The translations under genes and the position numbers were made by a program. A stretch of DNA of 64,000 bases, from assembly GCF_000801105.2 (NCBI RefSeq), contig NC_079519.1:32153288-32217287 (forward strand), given 5' to 3'. Source of the stretch: Raphanus sativus (taxonomy: Eukaryota; Streptophyta; Magnoliopsida; Brassicales; Brassicaceae). The notes under the pieces were generated by a model. It was given only the letters and a program-made list of their open reading frames with translations, made no database searches and was not told the origin of the DNA. Positions 21,215 through 33,505 of this stretch are shown here, one piece after another (position 1 is the stretch's first letter; each line of letters starts with the position of its first letter).

Positions 21215-23547
21215 TCAATTACCATTGAGTAAATGCATTGATGACCAAATATCATCCATGCCCCAATAGTTTTCACCGGTTTGATCATCAACAGTCATTG
21301 GAATTGAATAATCTGCCGTTGCAGTCGCAGTCCCAGTAACCGCAGACGCAGAGTAGTTACTATAGTTGAAATCCATGTTGGTATGTTGATAGGACGTAGT
21401 TGAAGGAGAATATGTCTCCATCGCTTGATCTTGTGTACAAAAAACATTATGGTTCGACGTACTTGCAGCTTGATCGTTGATTTCTGAGCTGTGATGAGAT
21501 CCAACGGAGGACGTTGTTGTTGCTGTCACATCGGTTTGTTTAATGTATTTTTGGATTCTTGTCCTCCAGAAATTCTTGATTTCGTTGTCGGTTCTTCCTG
21601 GAAGGTGTTTAGCGATTTTCGACCACCTGATCATATAATAAGATGTAATGTGACTGATTAAGACATAGTTACGATGTATACTTTCTTTATACTTAATTAA
21701 GATGGTGAGCTAATGGTTGTTGTGGGGCAAGTACATCTAGATGAATCCAAAACATTAAGGTTTGCATCTATTTCACTGATGCTTTCTCTATTTGTCACGA
21801 GACTTTTTACTTTTGTACTGTTATTACATGTACTATGTTTGGATATGATTTATTGATAATTTTTGTGTGCTGCTAATAAGCCTTATAAAGTTTATCCATT
21901 AGTATTTCTGCAAGAGCGTTACTTTTTTGTTTGTCTGTTAAAAGGGTTTATAAAGTGAATTTTGTTTAGTAAAAGCTTCCTTTCGTATCAATAAAATAAA
22001 ATATCAAGATGTAAGAAAAGTGAAGCTAATTCGAAAGTAATAAAAAAGAACTGTGAAGTTTAATGCAAGAAATATGAAATTAGTAATGATACTTTCTACT
22101 GAATTAGAAAATCATGTACTATACCTTTTTAATCTTGGGCCATATTTTTTCCAGCTCTTTTCATATCAATGAAAGATAAAATAGAAAATCGATAAATTAA
22201 ACAACAAGGAAATAAATAAAGCCGAGTAAATCTTTCAGAAACGTGGGAAGTCACTTGAACAACTGGACTTATATAAATCATTTTAAAATGGGGATAACGT
22301 AGCCACGTGTTTCGGGAGAAATAATGTGCACGAGGTTTTCATGTTGTTTTGATAAAAAGCACGAGGTTTAGTGTTAATGTCAAGACAATTTCGACATGTG
22401 CGAAACTTAGAGCTGACGGCTAAGAACAAACGTCGATCAAAGGTTGTAACAAAGATGTTAAACGCTTTTTTTGCTTTGGTCACCAAAATTGTTGCTTTAT
22501 TGTAAGATCTACTGGCGTATAGCCTCAAAGAGTTTCTTTTTGGGGGGGAGGGGGTCAAATAGCCTCAAAAGTATGCAAACAATTCAAAGTCCGAAGATTT
22601 TCACTTTGTTATTTCGTTACACGTAGTGTGTAATATATTCTTTAATTTGTATGATTTAAAAACCAACCTGTTTCCCCACTTAGCATGAAGTTCCATGATG
22701 GTGAGCTGTTCCTCCGGCGTGATGTTTCCACGTCGTACGTCAGGGCGGAGATAGTTGAGCCACCGGAGCCGGCAACTTTTTCCGGTGCGTTTGAGACCTA
22801 TACATATATATATAAACATTCAATATAGCTTACAAAAAAAAAGAACAATCATCATAGCAATTATTGACTCGTACGTACGTGCATATCCACATAAGCAATT
22901 GATTCATGTGTGTAATTAATACATACGTATATATTTACTATAAATATATTGCATGCTTATCAAAACACTGCTACTATATATATTTTAGCTACCACACATA
23001 CTTTATTTTCATCGCTAGGCCATATATATTTTAGTTACCACTCATGAAAACATCTTAGAATTTTGTAGAATGAGATATTTAACAACGAACGGACATATTA
23101 AGAAAATATTTATTCGTTCTTATAAAAGAACAGATAATAAGTGTAATTTATTTATAAGCTTACAAAAAATAAGTATAATTTATATGTGTATATATATATC
23201 GATACAAGAGAAAATATTGTATGTTGTATGATGATACCTTTACATGTTTTTTTTTGGTAAAAGATACCTTTACATGTTATTTAGGTCATACATTACAGAT
23301 AACGTAAAGAAATATATATTATGTTATTGGTGATTTTTTTTTGTTGAGAAAGTACGTTATTGGTGATTTTAAAAATAAAATAAAATGAACCTGCAGATTT
23401 GGCGAGAGTGTTCCAAACGCCATCGCCGTGGTTGGCAATATAATTGATAAGAATAAGATCTTCTTCCATCGTCCACGGTCCTTTTCGCACCTCTGCTTCT
23501 CCTGATGATCCCGTACCTCCACTACTTATTCCTCCTATTTTTTCCAT
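21215..23547 (-). CDS. MYB21: R2R3-MYB transcription factor MYB21
   Basis: Three exons on the minus strand: 23547-23391, 22797-22668 and 21626-21215, all joined at GT-AG sites in the phases typical of R2R3-MYB genes, giving 232 aa. The N-terminus is Gly/Ser-rich ([20 protein letters not shown]). R2 starts [21 protein letters not shown]3 contains GNITPEEQ and [20 protein letters not shown], and the C-terminus ends with the subgroup 19 motif ([18 protein letters not shown]). MYB21 and MYB24 act in the nucleus downstream of jasmonate and JAZ repressors to drive stamen filament and petal growth. The reading frame is intact. Intron 1 (22798-23390) carries two micro-insertions. Place fits At3g27810. 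Confidence 0.96.
23233..23278 (-). mobile_element. Micro-insertion in MYB21 intron 1, 16-bp target duplication
   Basis: gatacctttacatgtt occurs at 23233-23248 and 23263-23278. The 14-nt insert on the minus strand is ttttacc plus A7. Confidence 0.6.
23323..23370 (-). mobile_element. Second micro-insertion in MYB21 intron 1, 15-bp target duplication
   Basis: gttattggtgatttt occurs at 23323-23337 and 23356-23370. The 18-nt insert on the minus strand ends ctcaac plus As. It lies only 45 nt from the previous insertion and about 20 nt from the exon 1 donor. Confidence 0.6.
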
Positions 23548-23907
23548 TTTGTTATTATTTATATATCCACACGTTCGAGATTTATATAATTTTAGCTAGA
23601 GAGAGATGAATATAAAAGAACGAGTGAGAAAATAAGTGTGGTGAGTTGATATTGAAGGTTGTGGAAGGTGAGCTACTGCTTTTATAGAGACTAAATTCAC
23701 CGCGTGATTAGCAACCCTTAATCAAAATTCTTAATTAAACATGGTATTTAGATTAAGCTTTAATTAATCACAAAATTAATTTTGGGTTTAACATTATATA
23801 CTAATAGTACATTGAAACAATATATAACACCTTCAATGACCTAACTATGGACAATACACACTTGCATCATCCCTGTCCGTGTGTATGTAGAATATACATG
23901 TTAAAGA
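23548..23907 (-). promoter_or_regulatory. MYB21 upstream region
   Basis: Probable 5' untranslated region and promoter of MYB21 on the minus strand. No precise element is claimed. Confidence 0.4.
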
Positions 23908-24126
23908 TTAGAGAGTCTTTGATGCATTTATGCAAGGATGCCACACATTGCCATTTAGATTCACATACATACGCATGCTTGTTGATGTGAGTGCATTAGT
24001 TTGGATTTTATATGAGATCACCCAAAAAAACAAAAGATCTTCTTCAATGGCCCATGTACGATTTAAATTAGTAGTCCGATGCTGGCCCGAACGTAAGACA
24101 GAGATATTTGTGATCGTCGATTGCAT
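23908..24126 (-). pseudogene. Possible decayed MYB first exon
   Basis: The minus-strand frame contains RTWAIEEDLLFFWVIS and, 20 residues later, LNGNVWHPCINASKTL. These resemble, in order, the [15 protein letters not shown] and [14 protein letters not shown] parts of the MYB21 R2 repeat, with an insertion between them. It lies directly upstream of MYB21 in the same orientation, as expected for a relic of a tandem duplicate. The similarity is weak. Confidence 0.35.
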
Positions 24127-25157
24127 CCCCTATATAAATACTATAAAACATTAAGACAAAGTTGGATCCAACTTAATTCTAGGTAATATTTTTTTGAATA
24201 CTGTATAATATAATGGATATATATATACAACATTATCCTTAATTTAATATATTTATGGTGTGAATTTAAATGGAATGATTATTAATGATTTCTTTTATAC
24301 AAGATATTATTTATAGGAATTAATGTATCTTAATTTGTTAAACCAAAAAATATCTTTTAACTAGGTTGTTAACATATCTTAATTTTTCTCCAACTATTTA
24401 AATTTATATATTCATAATAGTAACAAATAAATATTTTGAACTATTTCTTATACGATCCAATATTTTTAAACATATTCTTCAAAAAAAAATAAAAAAAAAT
24501 AAAAAAAATAATATTGTCATATAAATAAATTTTGGTCTTCTATAATATTGTTTTTCATTTTCTCGAACAGTAAAAAAATTCATAAGAATTCAAAAGCTTA
24601 CGAAACTAATAGTTTTTTTCAATTTTATGTACAATTTAAAAGTGTATAAAATTTTAATTTTAAAAATACTATCAGTTTTCTTTGGATTTCTTAATGAATC
24701 AACTAAATTTGGATCACAGATTTAGTGATAATTTTTTTAATTTTTTATCAGGCTTCGTCAGATATTTAATTAATAATTTTTTTATTAAATTTGAATCAGA
24801 TTATAATAGAAATCCACTTTTCATAAAAAGTGACAAGTGACTAACTCCTAACTTAATTAAAAAAACCCCTTTAACATCCCAATTAGCCAAGAGAAAGACC
24901 CTTTCACATTTCAATCGACAAAGACTTGCCTTTGTTGCCACATACATTCTCTTTTTGTACCTCGTAACATGCAGTTATCTATAGAAAGAAAAAGCTATGA
25001 TTAGATGGACCTTAACGTAACCTATACAAATCTGCCAGCATTATTGTTTTAGCCTTCGATTTCCAATGCAGTTTGGAAAAAACTATATACACAATTTTAA
25101 CCAAAAAAAAACTATATACACAAAAGTTATTTTATAAACTTGATTTTTAACGAATAA
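24127..25157. other. Very AT-rich spacer
   Basis: No gene recognised. It includes A-rich low-complexity sequence (about 24480-24510). Confidence 0.5.
25081..25123 (+). mobile_element. Micro-insertion with A tail and 14-bp target duplication
   Basis: aactatatacacaa occurs at 25081-25094 and 25110-25123 and flanks ttttaacc plus A7. Confidence 0.6.
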
Positions 25158-26380
25158 CTAGATTTTGACCCGCCTTTTAAAAGGACATGTATATTTTTGT
25201 TTTTTTTAGTTCAGTTTTCATATTTATGTATTTCTTTATAATCATATATGTGTATAAATTTTAATCAAAATCGTTTTATAAAATAATAGCAATTTTATAG
25301 TTGACTCGATATATGCTCGGTGTTTTGTATTGTAATCCTATGCCCGTTTCTTTGTAATCATATTTGTCTGTTCTAGATCTTGACCCGTAGGTATAATGTT
25401 GGTTTGTAACTTTTTCTGGAAATATAAAACATTTTCTATAATTTGTTCTCATATAATAATGAAATTTAATTTATATGTTTGTGTATAGCATTTTTTAAAA
25501 TATATGTAATAACTTGTTCCATCATATCAATACATATTAATAATAGCTAGCTATTAATATTTATTTTATCAAATATATATATTTTAAAATTATAAATTTT
25601 ATGCATAGTATTTTTATAAAAATATTTTTTTATGAAAATAAGATAATTCATTTACATAACCCGCTGATATTAATTTTACTTATATTTTAAAGCTTCAATT
25701 TAAATACAAATTTATTAATTTATATTGGTCAAATTTGTTTTTTTTATATAAATTTACTATAAGTCATTCAATCTGTCCCATGCTTGATATATATATATAT
25801 ATAGAATTATTTTAATATTATAATTTAAATGTGTATACTATAATATGAAATTTTTGATTACTTTACATATCTTACTTTAATAATTAGCTTTAATAAGTTG
25901 ATATATGTTGTACAAATCATGAATATATGTTATTATTTAATTTAATAATTTATAATATAGTTAATAAATGGATTAAGTTACTTTACATTTATTAACTGGT
26001 GGAGTAATTTAATTATGAATATAATTTTATAAAAAATGTAGAAAATTTTATTTCTTATTCTATATGTAAAAAATGAATTAATATTTGTTTATAATTGTAG
26101 TTAATATTAATTACGAATTTTAATATTTAAAAGTAAATATTAAAAGAAATATATATTTATATTTTAAATTAAAAAAAAATTATTAAAATAAAATCTTAAA
26201 GAGATACTTAATAATATCTTTTAGAGATCTTATTTTGAAAAATATTAAAATAATATATTAGATATGGTATATATTTAATAACAACTAAGTAAGAGAAATA
26301 ATAGGAAATTAACTAAATTTTATGGTTCAACCTAGACTACTTGAAGTAGATAAAAAGTTCTTGTGTTATAATAGTATTGA
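25158..26380 (-). mobile_element. Non-autonomous Helitron
   Basis: On the minus strand the 3' end shows the Brassicaceae Helitron terminus: short hairpin CCTTTTAAAAGG, then CGGGTCAAAATCTAG, followed by T (25157). The 5' end is taken at TCAATACTATTATAAC (26380), preceded by A, consistent with insertion between A and T. The interior is AT-rich without helicase. The 5' end is less certain than the 3' end. Confidence 0.55.
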
Positions 26381-26511
26381 TACGTAACTAAAAATACATA
26401 TAAGTAAATTATACAATTTTTTGTTCAAAGAAAAAAAAATTGTTACTCGGACATATAATAGATACATACGTACATCCAAAGAAAAAAGAATCATATACAT
26501 CTATTTAGTTA

Positions 26512-26767
26512 GAGCATCTTTATCGGGAACACCTTAAGTGTTCTATAGGATTAAAAAAAGAAGAAAAAGTAAAAAGACACAAAGGATATGTCTTATTTAA
26601 GAGATATAAACAACATGTCTTACTGCACGTGTCACAGCAGCATCAACTTCTTCTTCTTTTCTCGCTCTCTCTCTTTTTCTTTCTTTTTTTTTTATGTTTT
26701 ATTGTTTTTTAAAAATATATATATTAACTAAAGGATCATATTAAGAGTTATTCCAATAAAGATGCTC
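26512..26767. mobile_element. Tourist-like (PIF/Harbinger) MITE
   Basis: Terminal inverted repeats gagcatctttatcgg and (opposite strand) gagcatctttattgg, flanked by TTA on both sides (26509-26511, 26768-26770). 256 bp, non-coding. Confidence 0.8.
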
Positions 26768-26770
26768 TTA

Positions 26771-27158
26771 GGGAATTTAAGATTTATAATATATTGATAT
26801 TTAGTTACTTAAGGAAAACAAATCAAAGATATTTCTAAAAAAATATTCTCTTTTAATAACTTTTTTCGTGTGGAGTGGTTATAGTAAATTTAGTTGTTAG
26901 TTTAAATAAATAATAAATACAATTTTAAATTAAAAACAGTGGCAGTCCTGTAAATATTTTGAAAACCCATGAGGATGTCAAAAAAAAAGCTGCTGTTTTA
27001 ATTGTATTGATTAGTTGTTAGTTTAAATAAAGAATAAATACAATTTTAAATAAAAACAGTGGCAGTTCTGTAAATATTTTGAAAATCCATGGGGATGTAA
27101 AAAAAAAGGCTGCTGTTTTAATCGTATTGACGATGCTCTTAGACTCGCAAGAGTAATT
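26771..27158. repeat. Spacer with a 120-bp tandem duplication
   Basis: Unit 26891-27011 is repeated at 27012-27130 with a few changes; both begin tagttgttagtttaaataa and contain cagtggcagt-ctgtaaatat. The second copy is followed by gatgctctta, a MITE-type end like that at 26761. Confidence 0.8.
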
Positions 27159-27210
27159 ATATCTCTTCGATAAAGCTTTTTTTTTTGTCAACATATCTCT
27201 TCGATAAAGC
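27159..27210 (-). mobile_element. Micro-insertion with A tail and 18-bp target duplication
   Basis: atatctcttcgataaagc occurs at 27159-27176 and 27193-27210. The insert on the minus strand is gttgac plus A10. Confidence 0.65.
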
Positions 27211-27720
27211 ATAGTCAAAGAGTTTTCATTTTTGAAAAGGGTACCTGATTTTCCACATCATCTAAAAGTGTATATAAGTACTCTTAAAGCACTTTTAAGA
27301 AAATTGTCTTTTTGTGGCTGCAATTTATTTAGGTAGAAATACCTCACATCACTAATATGAAATTTCAGTTTAGCAAAAAAAAAAAAAGCTCTCTAGACGC
27401 GTCAAAACTCAATAGCACTTCTCTAATGTCAAGTGTCAACTATCACGATAAATAAGTTTTTTTTCTTGTACAAAAATTCATATTAATTGACTTTGTAACT
27501 AGTAGTTTTCGTTTTTTATATGTATGGATTAGAAAAAGTTATAATTAAGTAGTTATTGTAAATCTGGAACTTATATAATTTTTATGATCCAAAATAAATA
27601 TTTTATAAAAGTTGAATGGTGAAAACATATTTGATACATATTAAGTAGAATTATTATTTCTTCTATTTTATAAATTTTACTGCAGTGTCATATTATTTAT
27701 CAAGAGAAAATGTTTAGAAG

Positions 27721-27926
27721 GAGTCGTCCAGCGGGTTCGGCTTGGTTTTGGAGATCAAATTTTGGTTAACAATTTTTTATAAAAAAATGATTATCTCAAG
27801 TAGAAATAGTTCTAACCATTAAGTCGGAGATCTTCGGTTCGAGTAACCACTGAGACGAGATTATTATTATATAATGTAGTTTGGGAGGTCTGAGGTATCA
27901 CGGGTTTCGATCCCAGCATGTTAAGA
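27721..27926 (+). mobile_element. SINE-like insertion with 14-bp target duplication
   Basis: aaaatgtttagaag occurs at 27707-27720 and 27927-27940. The 206-bp body contains two B-box-like stretches (ggttcgagtaacc near 27836 and gggtttcgatccc near 27902) but no clear A tail. Orientation is tentative. Confidence 0.5.
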
Positions 27927-28038
27927 AAAATGTTTAGAAGCTTTTGGACCAAATGAATCTAAACACTTTTTTTTAAACCTAAAAACTCTTACATCATCGA
28001 CCTGAAAAAAAAACTTAGAGCATCTATAGAAATATTTT

Positions 28039-28215
28039 CTATTTTAAAAATTTTCAAACTTTATATTTGAATTTACAAGGTGTTCTTCTCAAAAAGTGGA
28101 AGCTGTCTATTTTAATATTTCTAAAAATACTTTCTATTTTGAAAATTTTCAAATTCTATATTTGAAGTTACAATGCGTTATTCTCCAAAAATGGAAGCTG
28201 TCTGTTTCAATATCT
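28039..28215. repeat. Tandem duplication of about 95 bp
   Basis: The segment ctatttt-aaaattttcaaa through ggaagctgtct is repeated from about 28039 and from about 28134 with roughly 85 percent identity. Confidence 0.7.
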
Positions 28216-28229
28216 CCATATCCAATACG

Positions 28230-28435
28230 GAGTTATTTGGAAAGATCGTATAACTAGCATAATATCTAACTTAGTGAAACGATTTCGCAGCAGCGATCTC
28301 ATCGCTGAGTTTAGCATAAACCAAACTGTTAATGAAAATAAACACACATAAAATAACTGATTTCGAATTTCATCTTATTCTCCACATAGAAGACAAGCTT
28401 GGTGTATATCTCGCTGTCTCATACGATCACCAGGT
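28230..28435 (-). pseudogene. LINE relic, reverse-transcriptase zinc-binding segment
   Basis: The minus strand reads GDRMRQRDIHQACLLCGE, a stop, DEIRNQLFYVC, then SLTVW. This follows the zf-RVT pattern found C-terminal to plant LINE reverse transcriptases (TxDRxxxW...CxLCG..E...HLFFxC). One in-frame stop and the lack of flanking domains show it is dead. Confidence 0.6.
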
Positions 28436-29002
28436 AATCAAAGATGACTCATATTTTTTATTTGGAGTAGAGATTAAATAATCACTTTGTTTGTTTTTAC
28501 AATCCATACTTGGACTTGTGTTTAAGAGTTTCTCCTAAACATCTTTTTAGGAAGCTGGGTATTGATATATAGGCTGCACTAAAAAAAATTGCAAAGATTT
28601 TGAGTTTTAAATCTTTCAAATTTGTTTATACCTGGAAGTTTAGAACCAACTGCACGCTCTGGAAAAATAAAGATTATTCGTGCTCACTTTACAGAATATT
28701 TATTTTATTTTTGGAAAAAAAGTTAGGAAAACTGAAGACGTGGACTCCTCTCAGTTTCACAATAAGCAGATGTTTAGAAAGGGCAAAAGCGTATCGCTTT
28801 ATGTTATGTCATCTAAAGACTGATACTGTAAGTAGGAAAAAAACAAAGCTTATGGGGTTTAATGGCGTCAACTTAAGTGACTTAAGCTTCACTTATATGA
28901 GTGGCTAAAAGGATTTCAAGCATAGTAATTTAGGTTCATCAAGTAGATGTGTGTGGGGGACCTTAAGAGATTAAGGAACACATGCATGTGAATATGTGAT
29001 CC

Positions 29003-29065
29003 CAACAACTAGTTTTGTATAATAGAAAGCCTCAGTTCCAAAAAAAACAACAACTAGTTTTGTAT
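29003..29065 (+). mobile_element. Micro-insertion with A tail and 18-bp target duplication
   Basis: caacaactagttttgtat occurs at 29003-29020 and 29048-29065. The 27-nt insert ends cagttcc plus A8. Confidence 0.65.
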
Positions 29066-29074
29066 CAACCAATT

Positions 29075-29113
29075 ATAATAACTGATTTTTTTTGTCACAG
29101 ATAATAACTGATT
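29075..29113 (-). mobile_element. Micro-insertion with A tail and 13-bp target duplication
   Basis: ataataactgatt occurs at 29075-29087 and 29101-29113. The insert on the minus strand is ctgtgac plus A6. Confidence 0.55.
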
Positions 29114-29342
29114 ATATTCTCTATAAAGTTTAAGTTTTACAGGAATTTGTTTTGTAGATTTATGCCATATATTATTTATTGCGGCGAATACGATTTACGA
29201 AATTAATCGATAGAAAGTTTGCTTTATGGATAAGGCAGGCCAATAATCTAATAAGATGTTGCATGTAATAAATGAAGTACAACCACATATTCCAACTTGG
29301 CCACCTGCTTTTTTTTTTCTTTTTAAAATTAGAACATTCTTC

Positions 29343-29401
29343 CAGAAAATAATTGTTTTTTAATTATTTTTTTTTGAGAAAGGGCTCAGAAAAGAATTGT
29401 T
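29343..29401 (-). mobile_element. Micro-insertion, 15-bp duplication with one mismatch
   Basis: cagaaaataattgtt (29343-29357) and cagaaaagaattgtt (29387-29401) flank a 29-nt insert whose minus strand reads agccctttctc followed by an A-rich tail. Confidence 0.45.
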
Positions 29402-29878
29402 GTTTATAATATATGTTGATATACATTAAACATGGTTATAGAGTAAGATGGAATATGAATGATGATAAATTATAGTTGATCTGTTCGCGAGTAAGATTTG
29501 TTTATTGAAAATAATGTCGATTTTGATTTTTAATAAAATAAGTAGTAACAGTATATTTTATTTAATAGATAGATTTACAAATGTTATTAATTTTATAATT
29601 TGATTTATTAGTATATATGTGTTTCTCTGATTCATTATTCTCAAACATCGCCACATAGATTTGTTATGATATTACTATCAGAAGAAAATATTCTTTTCAA
29701 TCTAAAACATTGATATTTTTTCTTTCCCGTTTTGTTTATTTCTCATTCTATAGAACTAATTTCTTTAATTTAGTACTCATAAAATATCAGGAGTAAGTTT
29801 ATTTTGATATTATTAATGATATGATATTATTACCTCCGTATTTTAAAACCTTCTTAGCCATATAGATATAGAGTAGAA

Positions 29879-29883
<5 letters not shown>

Positions 29884-29919
<36 letters not shown>
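29884..29919. repeat. (TA)n microsatellite
   Basis: About 18 uninterrupted TA units. Confidence 0.95.
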
Positions 29920-29922
<3 letters not shown>

Positions 29923-31566
29923 TTCTATAAATTAAAAAATATTATAAATTAATCATTCAATTCTAAGTTGGACCGGTTCAAAATATAACATAAATCGATA
30001 AATAATAAAATAAAAATATTTTAAAAATTCTAAATAAATATATGGTCTCATTAAAATCACAAATTAATAAATTGTGTATCCATACATTTTATATAAATAC
30101 AAACAAAAGAAATTGTATTATTCGCTTTGTTTACAGTTTAATTATATCTATATTTTCTTAACAATTCAATATATTTTATTAATATTTAGTAAAATTATAT
30201 CTAAACTTCAGTTCAATTTTAAAAAATTATTTATATACACCAAATAATATAATAAAAATAATGTGAAAGTCTAATTTCAAAATTTTAGTTAATTTATATA
30301 CGGTAATATCAATTTTTATTTAAAAAATATAATTTAAAATAAGAAAATATATAATTATTTATAAATTAATAAATTAATAAAATAATAAATTTTTAACATT
30401 ATTAATTTATAGAATTTTTACGGTAGTCGATAGTTTTTCCTGGTAACAGATGGAATGTAGGTTTCAAAAAAAAACAGATGGAATGTAATAAACATGTGGA
30501 TTCTCGGCCAAGTTTTATGCTGGATCTAAAAGCCTCTTTAGGTACAAATGAATGAACGTCATGTAAAGACCCGAATTTTTTTAACCTCAGGCTATGAAAT
30601 ACTCTCAAGGTACTTTGCGATCTGATTGTTGTTGAGATTATTATAGATTTATTCGCTCATAAATAATCAATTATTTCAGTTAGTTTTGTTTGTATGTATT
30701 GTGACGTTTTATGATTTATTATGTCATTTACCAGGTAAAATTAATTTTTAAAAATAAAAAGATACTTTAACGTGGTTAAAACTTGTTTTTGTTGGTCATG
30801 GATTAAATTTGTTAACTAAAAGAATTAAAGCAATGTTTGACAGCATGCCTGTTTTAAATGCCATTGGTTTAAAGCCTATCATCATTATTGCTACGCTATA
30901 TACTGTATAGTATCAGCTATTCATTTACAAAATTGTAATTTTCTATTAAACACTGTCATTTGGCTTCTAATGTTTTTAAGTATTAATTTCCAAAATTTAG
31001 AGTAGGTTTTGTCTCCATATATAGAGTCAATATTGAATAAGAAAATATAAAATTTATTTTAAACCTTCTGATTTTCGTAAAATATCTTTATTTTCTGCTA
31101 GAAGTTATTGTATATTCATTGAAAATAATTGTTTTGCCGTTCTTTTAACCGTTTTGTGAATATAATTTTCCAAAAACCTAATCGCAATAAAAAGAGTATG
31201 GAAGTGTATTGAACTAAGAATTTTAGAAGATTTGAGTTTTTTTCTAAATTCACTGTTATTCAACTAATTATTCTTTAAATTTCTTACAAATCATGTGTTA
31301 TTGAATATATAATTTATGTGAAATCATTTAAAACCAAGTGAAATTCACTGTTATTCAATTATCAATTTATAAAAACTTATCAAATCCAGTGTTATTCAAT
31401 AAACAATTTTTTGTAAGAGGACTTTGTAAAAAGATTTTAGAATACTTTTCTTTCATTTTTAGTTGAAAATAGTTTATACAAAATACACACCCCCATAGGT
31501 GTTGTTTGGAGAAATTTTCAAAATTATATTAAAAAAACCATTAGAGAAAAACACGTGCAGAAGTGT
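29920..31566. other. AT-rich spacer
   Basis: No gene recognised. One micro-insertion at 30446-30487. Short accagt/gttattcaa-type direct repeats occur at 31250-31400. Confidence 0.4.
30446..30487 (+). mobile_element. Micro-insertion with A tail and 14-bp target duplication
   Basis: acagatggaatgta occurs at 30446-30459 and 30474-30487 and flanks ggtttc plus A8. Confidence 0.6.
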
Positions 31567-31571
31567 ATCAA

Positions 31572-32716
31572 TGATACACTAAAAATGAATCCTTGCTACT
31601 GCCAAGTTAATAGTTGCAATTGTAGTACTTGAGATTCAAATCCAGAGGACCAGTCTACACTCTAGTTCTATAAGTTTCAGAATCAAGCTAAGAAGAAGAT
31701 ATGATTTGGTTGAATTAGGCAATAGTAAACAAGCAAAATAAACACGAGATTGATTCAATTAAACAAGAGCTAGCCTAGGGTATTTTATTGGGTGTTGAAT
31801 TGGAGCCAAACAATTATTCAAGCGCGATGAAGTGCTTTCTAGAACTCGGATCACTCAGCTGGAACACTCCACTGTCGTGGTAGTGATCGCTTTGCAGATC
31901 GATCTCACCATCTAACTGTCGTTGGGATGAAGATCGATTGCAAGCTTTAGAGAACATGTCCGATCAGTTCACTTACCACCCTAATATCTACTTTCGCTGA
32001 TTAGGGATACTAAGCTCATTCAATACATGTCAAGTTATCATCCTAAGCGGTTAATTAGGTGATGAACTAGTGATCTAACATCAAGTGATCAGTTTAATGA
32101 AAGCAGTAAGAACAGTATGAATGAAGAACAGTTATGGATCGCTTATCTATGTTTGTCTCAACACCCTAAAAACCCTAGGCGAGCAAGATCACTACTCGAT
32201 CATGATGCACATAAACAAAGACATAAATCCTGAATAAAATTGCATAAGAACAGAGTATGAAACAATAGGGTTCAGATGATCTTCTCTATGAGAGGATGGA
32301 TTTTTCTCCCTTACAAGTTGCAGATCGCAAATACTCAGTGTTTTCTTGTAAAAACTAGCGTAAGAAAATAGAAAATAGATAGATGGCGTTTTTATATGGA
32401 GGCGCCAATTAGAAGAAAAGAGATTAGGGCAACAGGGCTTTAATTCCCGAAATAGGAGTTTCCATATTCGTCTGGAACAATCTCCGGATCACTCCGTCTG
32501 CTTGTTCCGCTTGAGAGAGAACAGTCTCGGGACTGTTCTCTTGAGTGTTCTCTGCAGGAATGCTCCAAAAGGACTTCTTTCTCATCAGGCACCTTCTCTT
32601 TTTTCTTCTACTAACTCCAGATCTGTAAAAGGTCAAAAAGGACTAGACTGACACGAATTAGTGACTTGAAACAAATGAAAACATATATACAATGATGTAA
32701 AAAACACCATATATCA
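31572..32716 (-). mobile_element. Athila-like solo LTR
   Basis: The 1145-bp block starts and ends with the inverted termini TGATA...TATCA and is flanked by exact 5-bp duplications atcaa (31567-31571, 32717-32721). On the minus strand its 3' end (tggtcctctggatttgaatc, then ttcatttttagtgtatca) resembles the end of Athila Ty3/gypsy LTRs. No internal region is present, so it is the product of LTR-LTR recombination. Confidence 0.75.
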
Positions 32717-32721
32717 ATCAA

Positions 32722-33505
32722 TTTACTTCATTCTCCAGTCTTATACCCAACCCCCTCTCAATCGATACATCAAACTACTTCGTGAAATTGCAATTTTGTT
32801 TCGAGTTTTGATTACATCTTCTCCTTTCTTGTTTTGGGTCAGTTTATGCCGAAACATTAATTAAAAATTGTTCCCTTTCTCGTATTACATAAGATCTGTT
32901 ACTTACAACAATGATACTCTCATGACAACAATCTCAGACTCAAACGAAATGCAAACACTGATAGGAGAAATTTGAGCGGTAAAGGTAAATGTAAAGATGT
33001 GATTGTTGCGGCCTCAGAATACGACAAGAAAATTGATGAGAATCATTGTAACTATATCGTTCATGAGGTGATGAAGTTGGATTTAAACGATGGAAAGGAG
33101 AGGCAGACATTGGGAGTTGCTTCTGCTACTTGTGCGTCAGGATCAACGTCTACTTCTGGTTCTACCACTGCCAGTGGTGTAACTGTAGAGTCTGATGAAC
33201 CAATGATAGATATTTGGATGGTGATGCATGGATGCTATGAAGTTAATTATCATGAATGAAATTGTTTTGCTGGAGATGATTGCTCATGGCCATCTTTGAT
33301 TAGGCTGCAATATAAGCTATCTAAACTTGATTATATATATATTATAACTATGATATATAAAATCAAATTTGGGATGTTAATGTAAGAAGTGGACTTTGTA
33401 ATATACATTGTGGTTTAACGAAGTTATTTTCTCGCTTTTATCAATCACTGCTTTAATAGTGACAGACAAAACAACAGGGACCGCATCAAATGATAGTGAA
33501 ATCTC
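32722..33505 (+). other. Spacer with an unsupported 95-codon frame
   Basis: A plus-strand frame at 32972-33259 lacks its own ATG at the start. It encodes a Ser/Thr/Gly-rich stretch (SGSTSTSGSTTASG) after EVMKLDLNDGKE. I do not recognise it; it may be a decayed exon. Confidence 0.25.

Larger units (their letters stand above)
28436..29881. other. AT-rich spacer
   Basis: No intact gene. The 102-codon frame at 28600-28908 has no recognisable motif. Three micro-insertions are listed separately. Confidence 0.4.

Noticed and set aside
28600..28908. 102-codon plus-strand frame
   Set aside because: No recognisable domain, AT-biased composition, no splice or promoter support.
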